A DNA stretch of 64,000 nt from Demequina mangrovi (GCF_000759715.1 NZ_BBLU01000002.1:232821-296820), one strand, 5' to 3'. Counted from the stretch's first letter, positions 25,906-35,537 are shown. The notes: a model not told the origin generated them from the sequence alone. Numbers and translations are program-made.

Positions 25906-27177
25906 TCACGGGATCGCGTGCGGATCGAGGCGCGCGACCCCTCCGCGGATCGGGGTCCGGTCGGGGTCCACCGCAGCGGGCGGGATGAGCCACGGCAGCC
26001 CGTTCCGAAGCTCCAGCTCCCACTCGGTCGAGTGCAGCCGGACGTGACATCCCGTGCAGAGGAGCACGCCGTTGTCGAGGTCCGTGCCACCGCCGTCGCT
26101 CCAGAACCTCACGTGGTGGACGACGCACCATGTCGGCGGGGCGAGGCACCAGGCGCACCCTCCATCGCGTTCGGCGATGGCCTTGCGCTGCGGTGCGGCG
26201 AAGAGACGCCGGCTGCGACCCCAGTCCAGCGGGAGGCCGTCACCGCCGAGCACGGAAGGGATCACAGCGGCATCCACGGCCATGAGGCGAAGGGTCGAGG
26301 CGCTGATCGGCCCGCCGAGCGAGTCGCACGTGCCGACGCCGAGACCGGTCTCGAGCGCCTCGTGGTCGAGCCGTACGACGACCTCGGAGCGGACCCCGCT
26401 CCCCGGCTCGGCGCATCCGAGGCAGTGCTGCGCCAGCGCCACCAGCGCATCGGCCCGGATCTGTCCCGCGGTCCTCGCGTCACCGGCGGCGGCCACGCGG
26501 TCGTCACGGCGTCGCTGGAGCACGTCCCTCACCTGAGCGTCGAGCAGCGCGAGCACGGGCGCGGCCGATGCGGCGTCGAGCCGGGCCCGCAGGGTCACCA
26601 TGCCGTCGTGGTCGCGGCCGACCAGCAGCTCGCGCTGGTCACGGTGCCGGCGCTCCTTCTCCTCGAGCGAGGCACGGTCATGCAACGCGATCGCCTGCTC
26701 GCACGCACGACGCAGCTCGCGCAGCGTGAGCCGTTCCGCCTTTGCGACGAGCCGCGCCTCGAGCCCCTCAGGGACGTCGCCGATCGTGTCGAGGGTGCGC
26801 TCGAGCACCTCGACCGCGGCGGCACCGATGCGGCCGCCGCGGAACGCTCGGCGGACCACCTTGTGCCGCGACGCCTCAGGATCGCCACCCGCGTCGATGA
26901 ACTGCTGGGCGCCTCGCTCATCGATCCCGAGGCGCTGAGCCGTCTCGCGGCGCCGCCCCTTCACATCGCTGGGCTTCGGTGAGCCGTGCGCGCCGCACGA
27001 GCGCCGCATCGACTCGGCGGCGCCCGCCGCGACCGCGACGCCGGCATGGCGGTACACCGCCGCCGACGCCTCCTCGAACAGGGCGAGCTCCTCGGCGGAC
27101 AGCGCCCCGAGGTCGCGCCCCTCGAAGCCGCGCAGCGCGGCGATCGCCGCCACCAGTCGAGCCGCAGAGAAGGTCAT
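25906..27177 (-). CDS. DUF222 domain protein with C-terminal HNH endonuclease
   Basis: 423 residues. A helical DUF222 region (about 1-300) precedes an HNH nuclease with CAWCLAPPTWCVVHHVRFW, a DLDNGVLLC asparagine and CHVRLHS (about 340-390); the paired CxxC motifs would bind structural zinc. These genes are multicopy in many actinobacteria and often treated as mobile homing-like nucleases, but no repeats or target-site duplication are visible here. No strong ribosome site precedes ATG 27177. Its rare-codon content looks like that of its neighbours. Confidence 0.88.
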   Translation of the reverse strand: MTFSAARLVAAIAALRGFEGRDLGALSAEELALFEEASAAVYRHAGVAVAAGAAESMRRSCGAHGSPKPSDVKGRRRETAQRLGIDERGAQQFIDAGGDPEASRHKVVRRAFRGGRIGAAAVEVLERTLDTIGDVPEGLEARLVAKAERLTLRELRRACEQAIALHDRASLEEKERRHRDQRELLVGRDHDGMVTLRARLDAASAAPVLALLDAQVRDVLQRRRDDRVAAAGDARTAGQIRADALVALAQHCLGCAEPGSGVRSEVVVRLDHEALETGLGVGTCDSLGGPISASTLRLMAVDAAVIPSVLGGDGLPLDWGRSRRLFAAPQRKAIAERDGGCAWCLAPPTWCVVHHVRFWSDGGGTDLDNGVLLCTGCHVRLHSTEWELELRNGLPWLIPPAAVDPDRTPIRGGVARLDPHAIP

Positions 27178-27276
27178 GAGGCAAGTTCATCACGGGGGTC
27201 TGACACTCGACCTCGGATATCATCCCTGGTACCTGTGGATTTGCAGACTGTCTTCCGGCCTGGGGACATCGCCGCC

Positions 27277-27312
27277 GAGGCCCACGCCGAGGCCCACGCC
27301 GAGGCCCTCGCA
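27277..27312. repeat. 12-bp tandem repeat GAGGCCCACGCC
   Basis: Two perfect copies and a third degenerate one lie in the 180-bp gap between the HNH and GH43 genes, followed by further CACGCCGAGG fragments up to about 27340. No coding frame of its own is supported. Confidence 0.5.
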
Positions 27313-27357
27313 GGGGCGCACGCCGAGGCGCACAGCGCCCGCCACGTCCGACGCGCG

Positions 27358-28683
27358 TCAGCCGATCTCGACCTGCGCGCCCACCGTCAGCGCGGTACGG
27401 CTGAACGGCACCTTGCCCTCGGCGTCCCACGCGGTCGAGCCGTCCTTGCCCGTCCAGGCGTTGACGTTCGCGCCGAGCGTCCCGCGCAGGTACCCCCGGA
27501 TGCCGTGATCGCCGGGGACGCTGCTGTCGAGGTCCTCGAGATCCCACTCGACCGGGAACTGCGCCGTGCCACCGGCGTGGAGACGGGCCTCCGCGAACGG
27601 CGGCAGCGCCGAGCGCAGCGCCTCGGGCGACGTGCCCACCGGCGCGGCCACGACCCCCAGGTCGGTCTTCACCGGGCCCGCCGCATCGGCCCGCTGAAGC
27701 GCATCGTGCTGCGCCCGGGTGAGGCCCAGGACGCCGCCGTGCTTGGTCGACACGCGCAGGTGATAGCGCTCGCTCTCGAGCGGCACCCACGGCGTCGGCG
27801 CCTCGAGGTCCGTCGACACCATCGGGCGGTAGCCGATCGACGGGATCACGTCGACGTAGAGGTACCAGCGGTCCTCGCCGTGCGCCTTGAACATCGTCGG
27901 GCCCTCGACGCCGTGGCCGGCGGCGTAGCCCTCGCCGATGCGGGTCTGGACCTCGCGCCACCGCGCGCCCGGCTCCCACCACCGCTTCTCGTCGGTGACC
28001 TCCATGAACAGGCCGCGACGCGTCGCCCCGTTGTCCTTGGTCACGCGGTAGGTGCGGCCGCCGTGCTGGATCATCGTGGTGTCGATCGTGTCGTCGCCCT
28101 GGTCGAGCAGCACGCCGCCGAAGGCCCAGGTCTCCTGGGTGAAGTCGGTGGTGGTGCCCCACAGGATCACCTGGTGGTCGCCCACCGTCGAGGTCCAGTA
28201 CACGACGAACGCGCCCTGGCCCTCGCCGTGGAAGTCTTCGACGTATGTCGTCTCGGCGGCCCACATCATGCCCATCTCGGGCGCCCCCTCAGCGGGCTCC
28301 CCCGACGGGCCGAGCGCGACGTCGAGCTGCCGCAGCGGCGACCACGTGATGAGGTCGCGCGACTCCCACACGTTCATCCGGGTCGAGTAGCCGCGCGACC
28401 ACGCTCCCCAGCCCGCCTCGTCCCCGCCGAAGACCCGCAGGTCGGTGCCGAGGATGAAGTACGTGCCGGTCTGCGGGTTGTACGTGAGGTGCGGGTCGCG
28501 CACGCCCGTGGTCCCGAGGTGCGAGGCGAGGATGGGCCGTCCGCCGTTGAGCGGGAGCCATCGCTCGGGGTCGTCGCCGTCCGAGAGGTCGAGGTAGATC
28601 TTCTCGGCGTAGCCCTCGGGGTCCTCGAGGAAGTGGACCATGAGGTAGCCGTAGGGCTGATCGCCCTCGGGATGCGGGCTCAT
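27358..28683 (-). CDS. Family 43 glycoside hydrolase (cytosolic)
   Basis: 441 residues, no signal peptide. A five-bladed propeller is implied by GVRDPHLTYNPQTG with the putative base D63, FILGTDLRVF, WAAETTYVEDF and GHGVEGPTMFK, which offers the acid Glu. This fits alpha-L-arabinofuranosidase or beta-xylosidase activity on imported oligosaccharides. The start at ATG 28683 overlaps the stop of the second GH43 gene (ATGA, 28680-28683), so the two are coupled and may form a complex or act in sequence. Confidence 0.85.
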   Translation of the reverse strand: MSPHPEGDQPYGYLMVHFLEDPEGYAEKIYLDLSDGDDPERWLPLNGGRPILASHLGTTGVRDPHLTYNPQTGTYFILGTDLRVFGGDEAGWGAWSRGYSTRMNVWESRDLITWSPLRQLDVALGPSGEPAEGAPEMGMMWAAETTYVEDFHGEGQGAFVVYWTSTVGDHQVILWGTTTDFTQETWAFGGVLLDQGDDTIDTTMIQHGGRTYRVTKDNGATRRGLFMEVTDEKRWWEPGARWREVQTRIGEGYAAGHGVEGPTMFKAHGEDRWYLYVDVIPSIGYRPMVSTDLEAPTPWVPLESERYHLRVSTKHGGVLGLTRAQHDALQRADAAGPVKTDLGVVAAPVGTSPEALRSALPPFAEARLHAGGTAQFPVEWDLEDLDSSVPGDHGIRGYLRGTLGANVNAWTGKDGSTAWDAEGKVPFSRTALTVGAQVEIG

Positions 28684-30563
28684 CGCACGGTCACCGTCAC
28701 GGCGACCTCGCGAAGCTCGGGCAGGAGCTCCTCGTCGGTCTCCATGTCGAGCACGGGCATGCCGTCCGAGGCGAAGTGGACGCGGCGCACGAACATGTCG
28801 CGACCGGTGAGGCCCTTGTGGTCGGTGCGCGCGTGGAAGACGTAGAGCAGGTTGCCGTCCTGGTCCTCGGACCACATGCCGTGGCCGGTGCCCAGCTGCA
28901 TCTCGCCGTTGAACGGGCCCGACTTCTGGATCGGGTAGTTGAGCCGGGTCCACGCGGCCGGGTCGGTGAGGTCGACGCCCTCGCCCGCCGTCGCGGTCAC
29001 CAGGCCGGTGGTGTAGCTGTCGCCCACGGTCGAGCCGGAGTAGAGCATCCACAGGCGGCCGTCGCGCACCAGCACGTTCGGGCCCTCCGCGATGAAGTTG
29101 TCCCACGCGTACTCGGGAGCGATGATGCGGACCGGCTCCGAGGTGAGGCGGGTCGGCTCGGCGGGGTCCATCGTGGCGATGAACACGCTGCCGAGCATCT
29201 GCCAGGCGTAGTAGTGCGTGCCCGAGTCCTCGAAGTACGTCATGTCGAGCGAGATGCCCTGGATCTTGTTGAGCGCCGAGCCGTCGGCGCAGACGACGTG
29301 GCGCGTCGCCGTCCAGTGCTCGGGCACGGTCGGGTCGAGGTGGTTCCCCGCCTCGTCCTTGCGCAGCTGGACGATGCTCGCGCGACCGGTCCACATGTCC
29401 GTCGGGTCTCCGTAGGACGGCATGAAGAGGATCGACAGCGTGCCGTCGATCATGTGGATCTCGGGCGCCCAGAAGCAGCCGGTCATGGGCTCGCCCTCGG
29501 CGTCGAGCGAGCCGTGGACCAGCAGGTCCACCTCGGTCACGCGGCCGGCCTCGAGGGCGTCGTCGGAGAGGTCCTCGATGCGGTCGGCCATGCGGATGGG
29601 CATCCCGACGGGCTCTCCGGCGTTGCTGACCGGATCCATGTGGAGGTCCTTGGTCGCGATCATGAGGAACTTCTCGACGCCGTTGAAGTCGAAGCGGTAG
29701 ACGCTCGGGTCGGCGCGCTCGTCCGCGAACGGGGTCGGGTAGACCTCCTGGCGGACGCGACCGGTCACCTCGTACGTCCCGGGGACGGCCGTGTCGACGG
29801 CCACGAGCGCGGCGGCGTCCCATGCGATCGCGAGGGAGCCCGCGGAGCCGTCGCTGTAGTCGAGCTCGAGGCGCGCGGGCAGGTCCGCGACCGTCACCTC
29901 GGCGCCGGGCGCGACCTCGACCGCGGGCAGCGCGCGCGCGCCGGTGTTGACGATCGGGCCGAAGCGCACCTCGAGGCCGCGCGCGACCTCGGCCGAGGCC
30001 GCGACGGGGGCGCCGTGCTCGAGGCCGTCGACCGCGCCGGGCTCCGCGGGGCTGACCGATGCCGCGTCGGCGAGATCGCCGACCGCCGCGTGCCAGGCCT
30101 CGCCCGCATCGTCCGTCCAGGACACGAGGTAGGTCTTGCTCTCCGCGTCGTAGCGTGCGGCGGGACGATGCACGCCGCCGGTCGTGCCGAGGTCGAGCAG
30201 CCCGAGCTCGGTGTAGGAGAGCAGGTCGGGCGACGTCGCGACGAGGACGCTCGACCGCTCCGTGCCGTCGGGCTCGCCGCCGCGCAGCACGCGCGTCGCC
30301 ACGACGCCGAAGCCGCCGTCGGCGAGGTCGAACAGGTGCGGGTCGGTGAGGGATCGCATGATCTCCTCGGTGGTCCCGGCCGCCGCGGGGGTCTCGGACA
30401 CGAGCGGGAAGAAGATGCCGTAGTCGTCGAAGAGAGGCGCGAAGCCGTCGGGGCCCTCGAGCGCGAGGTGCATGCTGAGCGCGACGTCCTCGTTGTTCGC
30501 CTCGGCGGTCGTGGTGGGCGTGCGGTGGTAGGCGCGGACGCGGCGCTCCATCGAGTCGGTCAC
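28680..30563 (-). CDS. Family 43 glycoside hydrolase with central Ig-like insertion (cytosolic)
   Basis: 627 residues. The N-terminal part (about 1-160) contains one propeller-like section with SLTDPHLFDLADGGFG; residues about 190-285 form a bacterial Ig-like module (TVADLPARLELDYSDGS, VPGTYEVTGRV); the GH43 catalytic part follows with ADPSVYRFDFNG, FWAPEIHMIDG and YAWDNFIAEGPNVL. This split layout is seen in some arabinosidase-type GH43 proteins. GTG 30563 has AAGGAG 7 nt upstream. No export signal. A partial copy of the arabinanase operator lies 80 bp upstream. Confidence 0.85.
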   Translation of the reverse strand: MTDSMERRVRAYHRTPTTTAEANNEDVALSMHLALEGPDGFAPLFDDYGIFFPLVSETPAAAGTTEEIMRSLTDPHLFDLADGGFGVVATRVLRGGEPDGTERSSVLVATSPDLLSYTELGLLDLGTTGGVHRPAARYDAESKTYLVSWTDDAGEAWHAAVGDLADAASVSPAEPGAVDGLEHGAPVAASAEVARGLEVRFGPIVNTGARALPAVEVAPGAEVTVADLPARLELDYSDGSAGSLAIAWDAAALVAVDTAVPGTYEVTGRVRQEVYPTPFADERADPSVYRFDFNGVEKFLMIATKDLHMDPVSNAGEPVGMPIRMADRIEDLSDDALEAGRVTEVDLLVHGSLDAEGEPMTGCFWAPEIHMIDGTLSILFMPSYGDPTDMWTGRASIVQLRKDEAGNHLDPTVPEHWTATRHVVCADGSALNKIQGISLDMTYFEDSGTHYYAWQMLGSVFIATMDPAEPTRLTSEPVRIIAPEYAWDNFIAEGPNVLVRDGRLWMLYSGSTVGDSYTTGLVTATAGEGVDLTDPAAWTRLNYPIQKSGPFNGEMQLGTGHGMWSEDQDGNLLYVFHARTDHKGLTGRDMFVRRVHFASDGMPVLDMETDEELLPELREVAVTVTVR

Positions 30564-30642
30564 TGGCGCTCTCCTTCGAGTCTGAGGTGCGGGCGCCCGC
30601 GCGGCGCGGGGGATGCGCGGCGCGTGCGGGCTGAGAAGAATT

Positions 30643-30655
30643 TACATCGTTTACC
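30643..30655. promoter_or_regulatory. Candidate regulator site TACATCGTT (half-conserved) upstream of the GH43 pair
   Basis: The nine bases TACATCGTT match the left part of TACATCGTTGTA found before the secreted arabinanase gene at 40048. The last three bases differ, so this would be a weaker site of the same regulon. Confidence 0.35.
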
Positions 30656-30705
30656 GCCGGGGCTCCAACGCTGCCGGGCGGCCGCATCGGCCGACGTGAA
30701 GAAGG

Positions 30706-31692
30706 TCACCCGGAGAGCGTGCGCGCGAGGCGCCGCCCGGCCTCCTCGAGGCACCGCTCCGCATCCGCCATCGCCGCCTCGCGCGAGCCCGCGAGCGCGG
30801 TCAGCTCCACGGACGGCACCCCTGGGTCCGCCGCGATCTCGCCCGCGATCACCGCGACGCGCGGGAAGGTCGCGAGCGCATGCCCCGCCACCTTGCCCAT
30901 CGACGACTGCGCGTCGAAGCGCCCCTCCCCCGTGACGACGACCCCGGCGCCCGCCCCCTCCCGGTCGAGGCCCGTCACGCGCGCGACCTCGGGCGCACCC
31001 TCGACGAGCGTCGCGCCCCACGCGAGCAGCGCGTAGCCGACCCCGCCCGCGGCGCCCGCGCCCGGGGCGTGCGGATCCGCGCCCAGCCGAGCCGCGACGG
31101 ACCGGAGCCGCGCCTCGAGCGCGACCACGTCCGCGGCCGACGCCCCCTTCTGGGGCCCGAACACCGCCGCCGCGCCCCCGGGGCCGAGCAGCGGCGCGCG
31201 CACGTCGCACAGCACGGTCGCGCCGCCCGGCGGCGGGCGCCGATCCCCGAGCGCCTCGAGCACCGGCAGCCCGCCGTCGGTCGAGGCCGAGCCACCGAGC
31301 GCGATCACCAGCCGCGTCGCCCCCGCGTCGATGGCATGCGCCATCACCTCCCCGAGACCGCGCGACGTCGCGCCTAGCGGATCGGGCCTCGCCATCAGGG
31401 TCAGCCCCGCGACGGTCGCGAGCTCGCACACCGCGGTGCCGTCCCCGAGGTCGAGCCACGCGCCCGGCACCTCCGCTCCGTCCGGTCCCGTCACCGGCCC
31501 CGCATCACGCAGCACCGCCGCGGGCAGCGCGCCACGGACGGCCTCGAGGGTGCCCTCGCCGCCGTCGGCCTGCGGGATCTCGACCACCGCATCGTCCGGC
31601 CTGACGCCCCGCCACCCGCGGGCGATCGCGGCCGCCGCACGCTCCGCGGGACAGGTGCCCTTGAACGCGTCCGGGGCGACCACGACGCGCAT
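30706..31692 (-). CDS. Glycerate 2-kinase (GlxK/GarK type)
   Basis: 328 residues. It starts VVVAPDAFKGTCPAERAAAAI, the family signature, then IPQADGGEGTLEAV, LVIALGGSASTDGG and VVTGEGRFDAQSSMGKV. It phosphorylates D-glycerate at C2 with ATP, feeding glycolysis. At 328 residues it is 40-50 shorter than typical, mostly in the central region. It lies 2 nt after the NADP-dependent reductase gene, so the two are cotranscribed, which suggests a shared role in hydroxyacid metabolism. Confidence 0.92.
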   Translation of the reverse strand: MRVVVAPDAFKGTCPAERAAAAIARGWRGVRPDDAVVEIPQADGGEGTLEAVRGALPAAVLRDAGPVTGPDGAEVPGAWLDLGDGTAVCELATVAGLTLMARPDPLGATSRGLGEVMAHAIDAGATRLVIALGGSASTDGGLPVLEALGDRRPPPGGATVLCDVRAPLLGPGGAAAVFGPQKGASAADVVALEARLRSVAARLGADPHAPGAGAAGGVGYALLAWGATLVEGAPEVARVTGLDREGAGAGVVVTGEGRFDAQSSMGKVAGHALATFPRVAVIAGEIAADPGVPSVELTALAGSREAAMADAERCLEEAGRRLARTLSG

Positions 31693-31694
31693 CG

Positions 31695-32351
31695 TCAGCC
31701 CCGGCTCCGCGCCCGTGCGACCACACGCCCCCGCTGCGAGCGCGGGAAGCGCGCGAGCATCTCGCGCAGCTCCTCGGCCGTCGCGTCGGAGCCGAAGGCG
31801 TCGGTCGGAGGCTCGAAGGCCACGCCGGCCGCGAGCGGGCCGGCGTCGACCGGGTCGAAGCCGAGCGCGTCGACCAGCGCCGCGACCGCGGCCCTGTCTC
31901 CCGGATCGTCACCCGCGACCGCGATGCCTCGGCGGTCCGGGTGCCCGGCGGGCAGCGCGAGGTTCTCCAGCTCCCACACGCTCGCGTGGTTGAGCGCCTT
32001 CACCACCCGGGCGCCGTCGAGGAACGCGGCGACGGTCTCCGAGGTCGACGTGGTCGGGTCGTCGAGCTCGGGACGGGCGCCGTCGAGCTCCCACCAGTAG
32101 TTCATCGCGTCGACCACGAGCCGCCCGCGCAGCAGCGGCGCGGGCAGCGTACGGAACCTCCCGAGCGGGATCGCGAGCACCACCACGTCACGCGTACATG
32201 CCTCGGCCGGGTCGTCCGCGGACGATGCGGTGGCGACGTCGAGCCCCGCGTCCCGCGCCAGGCGCGCGAGGACGGCGCCGACCCTGCCCCGCCCGAGGAT
32301 CCCGACGGAGGCGGGCACGGGCGCGGGCCCGCCCACGTGCGCATCGTCCAC
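31695..32351 (-). CDS. NADP(H)/F420-dependent oxidoreductase-like protein
   Basis: 218 residues, Rossmann fold with SVGILGRGRVGAVLARLARDAG as nucleotide loop, DVVVLAIPLGRF, VVDAMNYWWELDG and VKALNHASVWELEN, the pattern of the F420-dependent NADP oxidoreductase (FNO)-like family. True FNO function is uncertain; many such proteins are general NADP-binding reductases. GTG 32351 begins a short 15-residue extension before the fold. Coupled to glycerate kinase. Confidence 0.8.
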   Translation of the reverse strand: MDDAHVGGPAPVPASVGILGRGRVGAVLARLARDAGLDVATASSADDPAEACTRDVVVLAIPLGRFRTLPAPLLRGRLVVDAMNYWWELDGARPELDDPTTSTSETVAAFLDGARVVKALNHASVWELENLALPAGHPDRRGIAVAGDDPGDRAAVAALVDALGFDPVDAGPLAAGVAFEPPTDAFGSDATAEELREMLARFPRSQRGRVVARARSRG

Positions 32352-32372
32352 GCGCCCGAGGCTACCCGCGGG

Positions 32373-33446
32373 TCAGAGCTTCTCGATCTCGATCAGGGCG
32401 TACACGCCGTCGTCGGTGAGGTAGGCCATCGCGTCGGCGACGGCGATCCCCGCCTGCCGGATCAGCGCCGCGACGTCGTCGAGCGACCACCTCGGCGCGA
32501 CCGGCCACGCCGCCCCGGAGTCCGCCGCGGGCCTGTCCGCGAGCATCGCGGACATCACCATCGCCCCTCCCGGACGGACCAGGGAGAAGACGTGGGACAG
32601 CGCCTGCGCGGCGGCCTCGCCCGAGCGCTCGACCAGCAGGTCGAGCGCCTCGACGAAGTCCTGGGACTCCGTCTCGATCGGCGGATCGAGGGAGGCGAGC
32701 GCTTCGCCCCTCGTGAGGAAGCGATGCTGCTCGGCGTCCACGCTGTGCGCGGCGAGCAGCCGCCTCGTCACCCCCAGCGAGTCCTCGCAGGTGTCCACGA
32801 ACGTGACCCGAGGGTCGGCGCCCGCCTCGCGCGCCTCGGCGGCGCCGGCGATGAGCGCGACCGCGGGGCCGCATCCGAAGCTGGTCCACCGCACCGGGCG
32901 CCCGACATCGATCGCCGAGCGCACCGCGAGCCACTGCGCGAGACGGGCACGGGCGCGCAGCGCGACGGCGTCGCGGGCGACCGTGAGGTAGCGCCGCGTG
33001 AGCGCATCCACGGGTGCTCCCGTGAAGACGGTCGGCCCCGCACCCGGCCGCGACAGGCGCGGCGCCTCGGGCATGTAGACGTTGGGCATCGCGGCGGCCG
33101 TGCCCAGGCGGGCGGACCACTCCGCGAACGCCGGGGTCGAGACCGGCGAGGGATGCGCATCGGCATCCTGCCTCCCGACGGCGGACTCGTCGTCCACCGC
33201 CACTCGCAGAACCCTCAGCCCTGACGGGTCCAACGCGGCCCCGTTCATCCGCACGTCACGCTTCGCGAAGCGCAGCGCGGCCCCCTCAGCCGTGTGCACC
33301 ATCAGAACCTCCGCATCCCCCGCCGGCCGGCGGTCCCCCAGGACGAGAATGCCGACGGGTTGCCCCGCCGGCGTCGGTATCACGATGTTATGACCGCGCT
33401 GGTGTTTCGGCAAGGCGAACGGATCGCGGGCCTTGATCCGCCTCAC
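32373..33446 (-). CDS. Class I SAM-dependent methyltransferase-like protein
   Basis: 357 residues. The first 110 are basic and proline-rich with no recognised domain. The methyltransferase-like core has WTSFGCGPAVALIAGAAEA (motif I, glycine loop), VTFVDTCEDSLGVTRRLL (acidic motif II), FVEALDLLVERSG and VRPGGAMVMSAML (motif IV-like), ending YLTDDGVYALIEIEKL. It resembles methyltransferases of unknown acceptor, possibly of the phytol/S-adenosyl type. GTG 33446 has no clear ribosome site. It is divergent from the DHA2 exporter gene, 62 bp away. Confidence 0.6.
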   Translation of the reverse strand: MRRIKARDPFALPKHQRGHNIVIPTPAGQPVGILVLGDRRPAGDAEVLMVHTAEGAALRFAKRDVRMNGAALDPSGLRVLRVAVDDESAVGRQDADAHPSPVSTPAFAEWSARLGTAAAMPNVYMPEAPRLSRPGAGPTVFTGAPVDALTRRYLTVARDAVALRARARLAQWLAVRSAIDVGRPVRWTSFGCGPAVALIAGAAEAREAGADPRVTFVDTCEDSLGVTRRLLAAHSVDAEQHRFLTRGEALASLDPPIETESQDFVEALDLLVERSGEAAAQALSHVFSLVRPGGAMVMSAMLADRPAADSGAAWPVAPRWSLDDVAALIRQAGIAVADAMAYLTDDGVYALIEIEKL

Positions 33447-33508
33447 GGATCGACCCCGGGTCAGGCGTCCCTCCCCCCGTTGTCGGAGGCCGGGCGCACA
33501 ATGGCGGG

Positions 33509-35008
33509 ATGACCGACGACCTCGCGACCCGCGATCCCGAGCCGCGCGGCCGCCCGGCGCCGCCCGCGGGGGTCCCGCACGCGGTCTCGCGACGCGACAA
33601 CGCGGTGATCTGGGTGCTCATCGTCGCGGCGTTCGTGGTGATCCTCAACGAGACCGTGATGAGCGTCGCGATCCCGCACCTCATGGAGGACCTCGCGATC
33701 TCCGCGGTCGACGCGCAATGGCTCACCACGGCCTTCCTCCTCACCATGTCGATCGTCATCCCGGTGACAGGCTTCCTGCTGCGCCGCTTCCACACCCGGC
33801 CGGTGTTCCTCACCGCGATGTCGCTTTTCGTGTCCGGCACGCTCATCGCGGCGCTCGCCCCCGGCTACGAGGTGCTCCTGATCGCGCGCGTGGTGCAGGC
33901 CTCCGGCACCGCGATCATGCTGCCGCTGCTCATCACCACCGTCATGCAGCTCGAGCCGCCGGAGACGCGCGGGCGCCGCATGGGCTCGATCTCGGTGGTG
34001 ATCGCTGTCGCGCCCGCGATCGGTCCGACCATGTCCGGCCTCATCCTCAGCGTGCTGCCGTGGCGCTTCATGTTCGTCTTCGTGCTGCCGATCGCCGGTG
34101 CGGTGCTCGCGCTCGGGTGGCGGCTCGTGCGCAACGTCACCGAGCCCACGGACGTGCCCATCGACATCCTGTCCGTGGTGCTCTCGGCCCTCGGCTTCGG
34201 CGGGATCGTGTTCGGGCTCAGCCGCATCGGCGAGGCAGGTGGCGGTTCCGTGCCCGCCTCGGCCTTCGCGTCGCTCGGTGTCGGCGCGGTCGCGCTCGCG
34301 CTGTTCGTGTGGCGCCAGCTGGTGCTGCAGCGCATCGACGACGCGCTGCTCGATCTGCGCACCTTCCGGGTGCCCACGTTCGCGGTGTCGATCGTGATGT
34401 TCGTCATCCTCATGATGTCGCTGTTCGGGATGATCATCCTGCTGCCGCTGTTCATGCAGAACGTGCTGGGGCTCACCGTCCTCCAGAGCGGCCTGCTGCT
34501 GCTGCCCGGAGGCCTGCTCATGGGCCTGTGCGCGCCGGGCATCGGCCGCGCGGTGGACAGGATCGGTCCACGCCCCCTGCTCATCCCCGGCGCGGCGCTC
34601 GTCGCGGGCGTCCTGTGGTCGTTCGCGTTCGTGCTGTCGGAGTCGACCCCGTGGTGGGTGCTCCTCGCGTGCCACGTCACCATGAGCGCCGGGCTCGCGC
34701 TCATGTTCACCCCGCTCTTCGCGGCGAGCCTCGGGTCGCTCCCCCCGCACCTCTACGCATACGGCTCGGCGACCGTCTCGACCGTGCAGCAGGTCGCCGG
34801 CGCCGCGGGCACCGCGCTGTTCGTGTCGACGATGGCCGCCGTCGCGGCCTCGCAGGAGAGCGCGGGGGTCGACGCCGTCATCGCGGAGGCCACCGGGATC
34901 CGCGCCGCGTACCTCGTGGCGGCCATCCTCGCCACGGGCGCGGTCGCCGCATCGTTCTTCATCCAACGGCCGGCGGACTCGCCCGGACCCGGCCACGCCG
35001 CCCATTGA
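33509..35008 (+). CDS. DHA2-family multidrug MFS exporter (EmrB/QacA type)
   Basis: 499 residues with about 14 membrane helices. Helix 1 has VILNETVMSVAIPHLMEDL, motif C-like SGTAIMLPLLITT and the loop motif WRFMFVFVLPIAG. These proteins expel lipophilic drugs or cations by proton antiport. No regulator gene is adjacent. The ATG is preceded by CACAAT and 6 nt, possibly a leaderless start. Confidence 0.9.
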   Translation: MTDDLATRDPEPRGRPAPPAGVPHAVSRRDNAVIWVLIVAAFVVILNETVMSVAIPHLMEDLAISAVDAQWLTTAFLLTMSIVIPVTGFLLRRFHTRPVFLTAMSLFVSGTLIAALAPGYEVLLIARVVQASGTAIMLPLLITTVMQLEPPETRGRRMGSISVVIAVAPAIGPTMSGLILSVLPWRFMFVFVLPIAGAVLALGWRLVRNVTEPTDVPIDILSVVLSALGFGGIVFGLSRIGEAGGGSVPASAFASLGVGAVALALFVWRQLVLQRIDDALLDLRTFRVPTFAVSIVMFVILMMSLFGMIILLPLFMQNVLGLTVLQSGLLLLPGGLLMGLCAPGIGRAVDRIGPRPLLIPGAALVAGVLWSFAFVLSESTPWWVLLACHVTMSAGLALMFTPLFAASLGSLPPHLYAYGSATVSTVQQVAGAAGTALFVSTMAAVAASQESAGVDAVIAEATGIRAAYLVAAILATGAVAASFFIQRPADSPGPGHAAH

Positions 35009-35020
35009 GCCTGTGCGGAC

Positions 35021-35509
35021 TCACGCCTCGAAGCGGGTGACCTCGTCGCCCGCGAGCACCGCCGCGACGCGGTGCCGCATCTCGAGCGACAGCGGCGGCA
35101 GCGCGTCCTCGTCGAACCACGCGACCTCGGAGTTCTCGCCGTCCGCAGGATGAGGCTCGCCGCTCACGTAGCGGCAACGGAACGTGAGGTCGAGGAACTG
35201 GACCCGGTCGCCGTTGGGGTAGATCGCGGGCTCCTGCACGTGCACCCAGGCGAGCGCCTCGGGTTCGGCGACCACATCGGCCTCCTCCAGGCACTCGCGC
35301 GCGGCCGCGACCGCGGGCTGCTCCCCCGGGTCGATGATCCCGCCGACCGTCGCCCACACCGCGAAGTCGGGCCGATGCGCGAGGAGCACCTGGCGGACGC
35401 CCGGCCGGTCAGGCGAGGGACGGACCACCACGGCCGTCGCGCTCATGATCCACAGCGGGTGCGAGCCGACCTTCCGGCGCAGCTCGAGGATGAACTCGGG
35501 GGTGGCCAT
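35021..35509 (-). CDS. NUDIX hydrolase, copy 1
   Basis: 162 residues. The Nudix box is G-x5-E-x7-REC-LEE-A (GGIIDPGEQPAVAAARECLEEADV split near residues 56-80), with the last glycine of the box replaced by Asp-Val. The substrate is an unknown nucleoside diphosphate derivative. It starts MATPEFILELRRKVG like its neighbour and is about 65% identical to it, so the pair arose by tandem duplication. A TAGCGT hexamer ends 5 nt before the ATG. Confidence 0.88.
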   Translation of the reverse strand: MATPEFILELRRKVGSHPLWIMSATAVVVRPSPDRPGVRQVLLAHRPDFAVWATVGGIIDPGEQPAVAAARECLEEADVVAEPEALAWVHVQEPAIYPNGDRVQFLDLTFRCRYVSGEPHPADGENSEVAWFDEDALPPLSLEMRHRVAAVLAGDEVTRFEA

Positions 35510-35514
35510 GCCTC

Positions 35515-35520
35515 ACGCTA
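35515..35520 (-). promoter_or_regulatory. Candidate leaderless -10 (TAGCGT), NUDIX copy 1
   Basis: Five nucleotides separate TAGCGT from the ATG. Copy 2 has the same hexamer at 36033-36038 with a 6-nt spacer, so the duplication kept the promoter. Confidence 0.4.
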
Positions 35521-35537
35521 CCGAGGGGAGCGCCGCG

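Noticed and set aside
25906..27177. DUF222-HNH gene as part of a mobile element
   Set aside because: No terminal repeats, integrase or composition shift are seen around it; these genes are common as single chromosomal copies.
27358..30687. A single 1109-codon frame covering both GH43 genes
   Set aside because: Only its second part is real protein; the first part is an out-of-frame reading of the 28680-30563 gene. Two overlapping genes (ATGA) explain the region.
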